DNA of 64,000 bases from Tetragonia tetragonoides (lineage: Eukaryota; Streptophyta; Magnoliopsida; Caryophyllales; Aizoaceae): contig CM076151.1 of the NCBI GenBank assembly GCA_038025085.1, forward strand, positions 4,701,001 to 4,765,000, read 5' to 3'. Below are positions 53,401 to 62,269 of this stretch, piece by piece. The stretch's first letter is position 1. Every line of letters starts with the position of its first letter. Below the pieces are notes generated by a model, which made no database searches, had not been told where the DNA came from, and worked only from the letters and a program-made list of their open reading frames with translations. Both the position numbers and the translations under genes were made by a program.

Positions 53401-56400
53401 TCTTTCATAACTGAAATTCCATTGAGGTGACATTAAGCATCCTTCTTGATCCAACTGGTGTTTATGGAAAGCTGTGGCACCATTTTTAAGGCATGTTCTT
53501 TTGGATTTGAATCCAGTTTCTTCCAGTTTCCAGTTAAAATTTACAGTTTTTTTCCTACTTACTCCAGTTTGCTAGAGTTTCTCCTGTGGCTATTTTTATG
53601 TTTTTGGACATACTAAACATAATAATTGAGTATGTTATATTACAATGTTTTTCCAAATTGAAACATTTTCTGGTACAATGATTTCATAGGAAGTCAAATG
53701 TCATTGAAACAAAAGAACTGGTGTTTTTACTTCTCCATTTTCATTTATAATGATTCGGCCAATTTTTCATCCATGGTATTGGCTATAGGGATGGGAAATT
53801 GAAAAGCACTTGAAGAGGAGGGTTAGGGTTTTGGAGCAGAAGAAGGTATAAACTATTATACATATTCAGTACTTAAATGATATAAATAAAATTATTCCAT
53901 GATTTATAAGGTATCTTTCTCAAACCAGAATCTGTCAGATAGACTTGTTGATGGAATATCATCATTACGTGAATACCATTCACAACAAAGGATTCACATC
54001 ATGAACCTACTTGATGACGAAAAGTCCTATATTCAATCGTTAGTTGGCAGCATTGAGGAAAAGGTTTGGAAGTTCTATAAAGACACTAATTCTGATGTGG
54101 CTGTCCAGGTTGGTTTGTTATTTTTTGTCTTTTCTTAGTGATTAATGGTCAGAAACTCAGAATGAATGACTGTTGACAAAATCATTTAAGTGGGCATTTG
54201 CTTCCATATCATATCATCATTTTTTTTTATCTGTAGTTTCTCCCCCACAAAATACCTTCAGAGCCACAAAGGTTATCCCCAGAGTAGATCCTTCTATAGC
54301 CTTTTTTCTTCTGAAATCCATGTCAATTTAGATAGATGCCACTAATTAGTGTAAAATGCCACTAATTTGGATATCCCATGTCTTAGTAGGGGTTAGTTGG
54401 AGCTCTTGCACTTGTAGCCATTATAATACGAGTTCATGAGAAGTTGTGGCACCTTTCTAGTACAAACCGATGAAACAAAATAGCTAGGTGAACGAACCTT
54501 TTATGGAATATTTCCATGAGGGGAGGGGCATTACTATGGATGACATGATGTTCAAAAATTCAAGTCTTCCTGTTTATCCAAGTCTCTCTTCTAAGACTGC
54601 GTACATCTGGACCTCTCCAGACCCTGCCCTAGGCGGGATACTTACTGGACTGTTGTTGTTGTGTGTTGTTGTTGTATTTGGTGTGATTTTTGTGTTGCAT
54701 TCATTCCGCAGGTAACTGATACTAGCATGCGAAACATTAGCCAAACAGTCGACTCCTCTGAAGCTCTATCACGGGCTTTGCAAGAGAAAGTAGGAGTACT
54801 TGTTTCTTTTGTCAGTTATCTAGGTTGAATTGTAATTTATGAGTGCGTCTATTGACTTGAACTCCATTTCAGGTTTCAGCTTTATTACTTCTATCACAGC
54901 AAGAAGAAAGGCATCTTTTGGAGAAAAATGTTAATGCTGCTGTGCAAGAAACATTGAATGAGCTTCAAAGGACTCTAAAACAAGTAATATGTCTTTTCAT
55001 CTCTAAAACAAGTGTCTGATTAGAATTCAAAAAAGAAAAGAAATCTGCATCATTTTGAATCTAAATTGAAATCAGTGGCTACGTCATCCCAATTTATATG
55101 ATATGGTTTTCATGCTGTGATGTCCCGATGTAATACACATCTCCAGAATTGGTTGAAGGACATTTTGGAAAGTCCCTATTTGAAAGTTTATGTGACTTTG
55201 ATTTTTTAAATGGAAGTTCTCAATGTGATGGCCAGCACTCACAGGACGTTAGAGGAAAACCATTTTTTGACAACCATAGTGACGGTTGCCATTGCTAGAT
55301 TTCATCGAGTCATTTTGGCTGATAAATTGAAGGGGGCCCAATTGTTGGTCATGAATTCATAACGATAGTCAAGAACATGAGTTGGTCATTTTGGTGAAGA
55401 ATTCTATTCTGAAAGTGACATCTAATGTGAACAAGAGGTCACCTATGTCATATGGACAGAAGATGAAAGTGGGAGTTCCATGTTTCTGCAACTCCTTAAT
55501 TGAACAGCAATGATAGCTCTGGTACTCAGGGATAGCGTAAAGTGGTCATCAGGAGGTGCAACCAGCAGTGCCTCTCTAGGAGTGAATGTCCACACTCAAG
55601 TCTGTTGGACAAATAGGGTCGAATTTGGTTAGTAGTTAATACAATGGGGAAAGAATAATGATTCTTTTTTAAAAAATTCTATTTCTAGGGAAATTACTGA
55701 AAAAAGAGAACTAGAAGATCATTGTCCCCTTGTTTATGAGGGTTGTGGTTTAAATTGGGGCTTCGCAAAAGTAGCTCTAATGTTTCTCTCACGTTTACCT
55801 TCTAAGGAGCTTTTGGCATCTGCTGGTATTTCTTCACTTTTCACGTTGATAGGAATCATTTTTATCTAAACCCTATGTGTATTTTCAGGCTCCATTTAGA
55901 TTTTGCATTTGCTCAATGTTTATTATTATTTTTTAATGAACTTGTATCTCAACCTTGTTTCTTAGACATTTCATTGGATTATTTTGGAATCTTCGTACAA
56001 GCCTGGTTTTTTGTCTTTTACTGTAATTTGTCTGTTCTTTTTAAATCAGTTCCAAAGCCTGAAGACTCAATTACTAGTATGTTACTGTATTTCATTACAT
56101 TCATCTTCTTAATACTGTGTTTCTAGGCATCGGAAGAAAAGGTGAATGCGCTCATGGAACTGGCACTGATGAAACAGGATTATCAGCTGTTACTAGAGTA
56201 TGATTTGTGTAATCCTCCTTTGATGTCTTGATTTTCTTTTTCGCGTCCCATGTTCTGTGAGGTATTTACGTGGAAATTTCTTTATACAAATTTTTCATGA
56301 CAGCTCCAGCCAAGTTTTCAGAATATATATTATGTATTTTATTCACTAGAGTTAATTTTCTTTCTATAACATGTACAATTGTGTCCAAGTTAAGTGACAT

Positions 56401-57492
56401 GCAGTCATTATTAACTAGCATATTTGGCAGATTTAGTTGCTTGAGTCTTCTGCTAGCTGTATACTTGTATGATAGATTTGAACTTGCATATGATGTAAAC
56501 TTGCAGGAAAACCACCCAAGAGACTAAGCCAGAAAACCTCCATGCTAAATCTGGTGAGAGAAGAATGATTGTTCCTGTGGGAGATGGGAAGCTCAAAAAC
56601 TTGTGGAAGAAAACTTCCTTGAAACGTTGGCTTCTTAGCGAAGAATCTTTGCCAACTGTGGCAAAATCTCAGTTGGACCATGAGAAATCTTTAACCGACA
56701 GAACATCTAATCGCAGCATGGATGATGCAAGGTCGATAACTGATTATATACTAATGTTTTGTCAATTCATATCAACGGATCGTATTTTTCACTCAGGTCC
56801 TTCATTTAGTACTTCTTTAACACTTAGGATGCAGGCTGCAAATTATTGAAAATGCGACGCTGAGGGACAGCATGCATAACTTGGAACGCTTGACATCCAA
56901 TATTCGGAAACTCCGACTATCTCTTATGCAGGTATTCTTGTAACACAATTCCTTGTTAGTTCGTTTAGCTCCAGAATACCTGTGCCATGGATTTTGTAAT
57001 GCTTTTTATCATCTGTTTTGTTCGTTCTGTTGGCAACCATGCATCTCATGATCTCATAATGTTTGGTTGTTGGCTGCATGTTTGTTTAGAAACCAGCTCA
57101 TACTTGCACTGAGAAATTGTCTCTGTTTTCCTGTCTGGAATTTGCTATAATACATGTTTTGCCTGTAATAAATTTTCTAGGTCAAAGAGACACCAGCCTC
57201 TGAAGGCACTTCCTCTGCCACATCAAGACTGCTGGATGACATCATTAGGGAAGCAGGGTTGGTAAAGACTGCCCTAGGCAGCGCCTTGCCACTTAGTTGG
57301 TCAGGGGAGGGAGACATGGCATCATCAAGTGATTTTAACGTTGAGGAGGATTCGAATCACGAGCACTCTGACATTGAGAAAATTGATACCGTTTCTGTTG
57401 CTGGGCTTGAGATGGTAGAGCTGTTGATACTAGCGGCTCAGATGGTGAAAAAGAAGGCGGCCAAAAGAGAACGTAAGCTTAGAAGAAAGTGA
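35413..57492 (+). CDS. Large coiled-coil protein of unknown function, 17 exons
   Basis: Exons: 35413-35476, 37546-37639, 37771-37879, 37956-37994, 38738-38821, 38905-38966, 51388-51496, 51600-51782, 53203-53271, 53789-53845, 53929-54108, 54712-54789, 54873-54983, 56127-56197, 56507-56731, 56835-56931, 57181-57492. All phases match and give 647 aa with no stop. The protein is nearly all heptad-rich helix (LEQEIENLKNKLAACTKEN, LQIKLAKQEQEMEIFRK, ALEDQLKTLRGSVGDLQNK). A short non-helical insert contains CWDDKCVCLYNDPWEAWSF, and a Trp-rich patch reads LKNLWKKTSLKRWLL. The C-terminus is very basic (KKKAAKRERKLRRK), possibly nuclear. No signal peptide or transmembrane segment is clear. I do not recognise the family. 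Exon 7 has a weak donor (ATT|GTCTTT). Intron 6 is 12.4 kb and filled with satellite DNA. Confidence 0.85.
36120..37300 (+). other. Probable inserted retroelement fragment in intron 1 of the coiled-coil gene
   Basis: Intron 1 (35477-37545) has unusually protein-like sequence: an 82-codon frame at 36471-36719 rich in Asp, Gly and Ser, then a Lys- and Arg-containing tail (LGTKPRQKKGSQELE) ending near 37070. This is followed by an AT-rich 3' flank and an A-run at 37278-37284. The shape, with a coding tail before an A-rich end, fits a 5'-truncated LINE or processed copy. No flanking duplication was identified. Confidence 0.35.
36826..36920. repeat. Three-copy short tandem repeat (35/25/35 bp)
   Basis: Units starting ATTCAGGAAGATCGGCTCC occur at about 36826, 36861 and 36886. 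The middle copy is 10 bp shorter, lacking TTCTGACTCC-type sequence. It lies in intron 1 of the coiled-coil gene. Confidence 0.9.
39330..39480 (+). mobile_element. SINE (TS/Au-like) in intron 6, with target-site duplication
   Basis: A 151-bp insert flanked by a 19-bp direct repeat (39311-39329 and 39481-39499, one mismatch). The body has GTGGGTCTTTCGGAAACA, CTGCGTACATCTAGACCTCC and a TTG-repeat 3' end. It is close to the SINE at 1053-1275 but has no inverted segment. It lacks a clear tRNA-like 5' half with A and B boxes, so it is probably 5'-truncated. Confidence 0.88.
39500..40504. other. Intron 6 sequence before the satellite
   Basis: About 1 kb with no gene recognised. Short minus-strand frames at 39.4-39.9 kb have no family resemblance. 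Confidence 0.5.
40505..41605 (-). repeat. GC-rich satellite, inverted block of about 3.6 units
   Basis: Reads as the reverse complement of the main array: TTGGGAAGCCAAAAATTGAAG, GGAACGGAAGTTGTTATTTTCGC and a final GAAAGTTCGGGTTG. Units start near 40505, 40815, 41125 and 41415. They differ from the main array by carrying a GGGTCACAATAGACCCCC segment in place of the usual ATGGCATGATAGACC. A T-run of about 31 nt interrupts at 41441-41471. It is an older or separate subfamily lying head-on to the main block. Confidence 0.88.
41799..41945 (+). repeat. Left terminal inverted repeat of the satellite-bearing element
   Basis: This segment matches, at roughly three positions in four with small gaps, the reverse complement of 50813-50961. 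Shared blocks are AACTCCGGTGCCA, GGTATATAAATT, ATGGGYATATTT and CGAATTA. Within it, GGTATATTTAAC-like motifs recur about every 35-40 nt, like the subterminal repeats of DNA transposons. Confidence 0.75.
41950..50812 (+). repeat. Main GC-rich satellite array, about 28 units of about 311 bp
   Basis: The marker CTATCATG recurs at about 42.22, 42.53, 42.84, 43.22, 43.52, 43.83, 44.14 kb and so on to 50.76 kb, mostly 298-320 bp apart with some longer steps (373, 335 and 412 bp) from internal duplications. The unit is GC-rich, with constant blocks CCCCTAGGGGTGTCCCGTG, GCGAAAATATCCACCTTCG, AAAACGTGGATTATAGCC and GGCTTCCCGGGGCC. Several variants alternate: one with TTTTGGTGTTATGGCCC, one with TTTCGGTGCTCCTGCCC, and one with CTATGTTTCGGTCC (units at about 45.4, 48.6 and 50.5 kb). 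311 is not a multiple of 3 and the frames decay between units, so the many open frames are not genes. The array lies inside intron 6 of an apparently intact gene. Confidence 0.95.
50813..50961 (-). repeat. Right terminal inverted repeat of the satellite-bearing element
   Basis: Reverse-complement partner of 41799-41945. Together they bracket about 8.9 kb of satellite. The match carries on to both edges of the array, starting within about 15-20 nt of the last satellite unit. The target-site duplication is not resolved. Confidence 0.75.
51125..51277. repeat. Poly-G tract and 39-bp tandem repeat near the 3' end of intron 6
   Basis: 16 consecutive G (51125-51140) follow a T-rich run. Then three units of 39 bp start at 51153, 51192 and 51231, each beginning TGGTTGTCACTTATTC; the last is longer by an inserted TCATTGAT segment. 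They lie 110 nt before exon 7 of the coiled-coil gene. Confidence 0.93.
54581..54676 (+). mobile_element. Truncated SINE (TS/Au-like) just before exon 12
   Basis: AGTCTCTCTTCTAAGACTGCGTACAT through GGCGGGATACTTACTGG and a TTG repeat. Compared with the SINE at 1053-1275 it lacks about 18 nt in the middle (GGCGACTAGTTAGGGGT). It ends 35 nt before the splice acceptor of exon 12, so it supplies sequence next to the branch-point region. No flanking duplication was found. Confidence 0.8.
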
Positions 57493-58864
57493 AGCTAAGC
57501 CTTTTAGAAAAACAAGCGGGTCAGGTTGCTTTCTGGTCAGGTTGGTCATAGCTCTTCTGCGCAGCTCACGAGTGAGACATCTTGAATACATGTATTTTAT
57601 AATGTAAATGTATCCAGAGGACATTAGTTATAGCTCCCTTTTAGAAATTGAAATTGACATTTGACTTTTAAAGTCAGACATTATATATTTTGACTATTGA
57701 TTTGCAGAAAAAATTAGGAAGTTTCACGATATTGAAATACTCTTGTTAAACTCATTTAATTATATTGTTATTAATGATCAATGTGTTGTTTAACTTCTAC
57801 AACCTCTACCACTCTACCCCTTCCCTTGTGTAATATTAGTGTAATTTCTTGGAGGCCTTAGATGTACAGCATACTGGGCTGAATGTGGTCAAGAAATAGA
57901 TTTGTCAACATGGACTTTGGATAATAGTAAGTCCTGTGTAAGACTAACTCACAGAAAATTGGGATTATTTTTTAGAAATGTAGGGGTCACTTATGATGAG
58001 CAGTTACCTTTATTTCCTTGAAAAGTGACTTCGTTTCACCAAAAGTAACAAAAAGACCCTCTTATAAAAGTTTTTGTGCTTTGGATAATGCTATTAACAG
58101 CATCGCCACAAAGGGTCAAAATAGATTTTTATACGGAGTATTACACGGTACAAATAATATAGTGCGGCCGTAGGGCAAATGAGCTCAAGCTTAGATGGAT
58201 TTATTCTGCAAGTAGCAAAGACAATAGTCCAAAATTTTAATTTGGTGCTTAATCTCATTGGCTTGAAACCATAGTACATAGTCCAAATAAACATTGGTTT
58301 AAGTGGCTTAAGTGGTTGAAACTTCTTGGGCTTGAAACTTCTTGTGGTTGGGTTGAACCAATGATGATTGATATGATCCAACTTGAATATTTCAGCGCCT
58401 AAACAAGATGATTAATTACAAGTGCAACAACTCTTTACATGTCCAACAACTCATTTAATTTGCATAATTGAAAAACATTACCAAATTATCATCACCCTAA
58501 TGTTTCAAAATAAACAAAAAGGCCACTCATTATTTCTTTATATGCAAATACACTCGTTTGCATATGTGACACTCATTTGCTAATTTGTTATTATTGCTGG
58601 ATAATATGCTCTATGCCCGCAAATAAATATTTAGGGCATTTGGGGTAAAAAAATGTTTACGTTTGCTCTTAATTTAAAGGGTAAGAGATATATATTTTGT
58701 TATTACTTTAATTTTAGATTTTTATAGCCTGATCTTAACTTAAACGCCACGAGATGGCAAGCTACTGTGTGTGGGAACTTCCCCACATACCAAATGTTTT
58801 TTTTTTTTTTTGGACAATGCACACATCAAATGTTGAACAAATGACTGATTTCGGGTAAACAAAA
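57493..58864. other. Intergenic region after the coiled-coil gene
   Basis: The 3' flank of the coiled-coil gene, then AT-rich DNA. A minus-strand frame at 58094-58381 shows Lys-Pro-Leu repeats and no family likeness. No gene is called. Confidence 0.55.
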
Positions 58865-59653
58865 TTGATCATATTCTAACATTGGCTGATTTCGGGTTTT
58901 GAGGGTTGCTTGAGAATCTGTATTGATCCATATGGTTGAAATGGACAGTTTGTACTGTGTTTTCCTGACATCTTTTACTTTCGTTGCCTGCGTGCTATCT
59001 CGTTCAGATTCTATAATGAAATATTTAGATTGGGTATATATCAAACATTTTGCTCATGGAACATCCCAATCAAGGAACGCTCTCAGTTCAAAATCCCCTT
59101 GTCTAGATCCAGAGTGTCAATTGAGCTGCTGGCCTGACCAAATGGTAATCACTCTTGTTTTCTATTATATCTGTACTCAAGATGATTTACCACAATTCAT
59201 GGCAGATCCAGAGTGTCAATTGAGCTGCTAGCCTGTCAGAATATGATCAGTCCATGTCAGAATATGATCAATCGGTCACATATAGATATAGTATCTGCCA
59301 TGAGTTGTGGTAAATCATCTTGAGTACATACATAATAGAAAACAAGAGTGATTACCATTTGGTCAGGCCAGGCCAGCAGCTCAATTGACACTTTGGATCT
59401 AGACAATACAAGGGGATTCTGAACTGAGAGCGTTCCTTGATTGGGATGTTCCATGAGCAAAATGTTTGATATATACCCAATCTAAATATTTCATTATAGA
59501 ATCTGAACAACGAGATAGCACGCAGACGACGAAAGTAAAAGATCTGAAAGCAGGAAAACACAGTACAAACTGTCTATTTCAACCATATGGATCAATACAG
59601 ATTCTCAAGCAACCCTCAAAACCCGAAATCAGTCAATGTCAGAATATGATCAA
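58865..59653. repeat. Long inverted repeat 1 (arms 343 and 361 bp, spacer 85 bp)
   Basis: Arms 58865-59207 and 59293-59653 are near-identical in reverse complement: TTGATCATATTCTAACATTGG begins the left arm, and the right arm ends with AGAATATGATCAA. Shared internal blocks are GATTTCGGGTTTTGAGGG, ATTGATCCATATGGTTGAAA and TCAATTGAGCTGCTGG. The spacer holds a second partial copy of the arm ends (GTCAGAATATGATCA twice). An RNA across it would fold into one hairpin of about 340 bp. Confidence 0.93.
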
Positions 59654-59654
59654 T

Positions 59655-61136
59655 ATAGAGCTTATTGTACTTCTTTAGTACCGTGTAACTTAGTTTATTC
59701 ATACTGCGCCTTAGCTACATACTGTGAGAGGAAAACTGTAGAGGGAAGAGGGAAGAGGGAAGATTGGAGAGTTAGCGGGAGGGGGGACCACGTCCATGTT
59801 GCATGCCCAAAGAAAGTGTTTTCCGCTTTCACTATGATAAAATCTGTTCTTTTTAATTATCCATAGACCATATCAAAACGGCTATAATTAGTCCTAGATA
59901 AGCCGGAACACAATGATGTCAGAATTATACAACCGACTAGTCGAAAATTGCAAAAGCAGTCGCTCCACGGTGAGCTAGTGAGCTCATAACCGTTAAACAT
60001 TCTCACAATGGTTGAGCGAGAAGTTGTATAATGTCCTATAGGTAGGCCTGGCAAACAGATTAGGTCGGGTCGGGTTCGGGTTCAACTCAATTGACCTGTT
60101 TCTTAAATGGGTCGAAAACTCCACCCTAATCCAACCCATTTAATAAACAGGTCAATCAGGTCGACCCGTTTAACCCATTTAACTAATTTATTATAAGTAA
60201 AAAATGGTAAAAACTTGATTTAAGCGGGATATATACCCTCAAATTTCTATAGTAAGTAGATATATACAAAACAAACTACTGGATTAAAGAAAATTTATAC
60301 TTTTCAGTGATTATTAATTATTTGGCTCATAAATATTTACTGAATTTCAAAAATAAAATTGACATACGTAAGTAACAGGTTGAACATGTCGTTTTCGGGT
60401 TGAAAATTTCAACCTTAACCTAACCCATTTAATAAACAGGTTGAAAATCTCAACCCTCACCCACTTTTTTCGGGTTAGATTTAAGTCGGGTTGTCAGGTC
60501 GGGTCAACTTTTGCCAGGCCTGCCTATAGGATAAGAAAGCTACCACTATTGAGTGGAATTTATAAAAATGTTGTATGTAGAAACCATTATTAACAATCCT
60601 CATGGTGAGGAATATTAAACTCAATGATAATCCACATGAGAAGAACAAAAAAAGCCATTTACATCCCCCTATTATACCATCAAGTTCAATATTCCTCACC
60701 ATGTAAATCGTTAACAATAGTTTCTACATACAACATGTCTATAAATTCCACACAACAATGATAACTTTCTTATACTAGGGGCATTATACAACTTCTCCCA
60801 CAACTCTGAGAATGCTCCACGATTGGCTCATTAGATCCCCATAGAGTGACTGCTTTTGAAATTCTCGACCGTATAATTCTGACCTCATTATGTTTCAACA
60901 TATTGGCCTATCTAGGACTATAGTCGTTTGCTATAGTCTATGGATAGTAGAAAACAATTTTGATGCTTTCATAGTGAAGTCGGAAAACACATTCTTCGAG
61001 GTTGCAGCATAGTCCCCCCTCCCACCAACTCTCCAATCTCCCCTCTTCCCTCTATAGTTTCCCTCTTACAGTATATATAAATAGTGCGCAATATGAATAG
61101 TACTGAGTTACACTAAACAAGTACATAAGTTCTATG
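59655..61136. repeat. Long inverted repeat 2 with a nested MITE in the left arm
   Basis: The left arm runs 59655-60042 and resumes 60531-60621; the right arm is 60683-61136, with a spacer of about 61 bp. Shared blocks are AGAGGGAAGAGGG, CTTTCACTATGA, GTTGTATAATG, GTGGAATTTATA and TGTTGTATGTAGAAAC. Identity is roughly 75-85%, lower than in inverted repeat 1. The two repeats touch each other. Confidence 0.9.
60043..60522. mobile_element. hAT-type MITE (non-autonomous), 480 bp
   Basis: The element has 13-nt terminal inverted repeats (TAGGCCTGGCAAA at the left; the reverse complement at the right starts CAGGCCTGGCAAA). It is flanked by 8-bp duplications CCTATAGG at 60035-60042 and 60523-60530, the length known for hAT. 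Inside are GGTCGGGTCGGGTTCGGG-type arrays near both ends and an AT-rich core with no protein. The other arm of inverted repeat 2 is an unfilled version of the site. Confidence 0.9.
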
Positions 61137-62269
61137 ATAATTAGACTAACAAATTATGCACAGTTATATCGAGCAAAGTTTAAACCATGTCTTAAGTCTA
61201 TTTTTATAGATGACTTACAAAATCGGAATTTAACTTATATTTAATCCGTTACAATCCTTTTCATCTGACTTTTATAAAAGGTTAAAACCAGAAAATCTTT
61301 CACTTTTTGACAAATAGAGTGATGAACGGCATATCTAACACTAGGGAAAATCATTTAGGGATTAAATTCATATGATAGGGGAAAATCAATACTACTACGT
61401 GTATTCCTGATGCATGTGTACGACTTACGAGTATCTTTTGAATCAACTACGTACTAACAATACAGCAAACTGAATATTAAACTAGACCTTACCAATACTG
61501 TAAATCTGGTGGCCGGTTACATGATCGCCGCTATTAGTTGCATGCTGTAGTAGTTATGATGTACAAACGAGTAACAAGGAGTTCGAGACTCGAGAGAGAG
61601 GCCTGATCGATGACTTCATTACAATAAACCTACTACTACGTACTACATATATATAATAGTAATTGCCGAGAGGGGCTGTGAGAAAGCTAAGGGAAACAGG
61701 TCTGATCGAAGAGAAAGACAAATCACAAGTAGTACTTTGCATTGCTGGGGTGGTAGTGAAAATAATGTTTGATATGTTTCCCTTAAATATATATAGTTGT
61801 GCTGGTGTGCATTTATACATGCATGCCATATAATTTATTTCCCTTCTTAAATCATAAGATCACGTAATATTTCCATATCATGCATATAGGAGTATATTTT
61901 TCGCATTCGTGCAATAAATTAATACTCCTACTAGCAAATTAAAGCAATAATATTGATACGATCTGCATGCCTTGGACTATTTCTGCTTGCCGGATAAATG
62001 CATGCATAATAATTCAGATATATAAATCGATTAGATTTTATTTTTCAAACCAATTAGCGTATATGTATCTTGAAATGTGTAGCTTCCTTTTCGTAATCAC
62101 ACAAAAGACCATACCAATTTTGAAATGTGTAGCTTCACTAGTACAGATTCATGGGTCAAAATTGACATACACAGCAAGATCACCAATTAGGACTTGTCGA
62201 TAAGTTGCAAAGTGTTGAGTTTAGTTACTTAAAAACGGACAAGGTACATATGGTTCTTGATAGCTATTA
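61137..62269. other. AT-rich intergenic stretch, nothing recognised
   Basis: No gene, RNA or repeat family is seen. Short frames near 61554-61829 and 61967-62203 have no family likeness. Confidence 0.5.
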
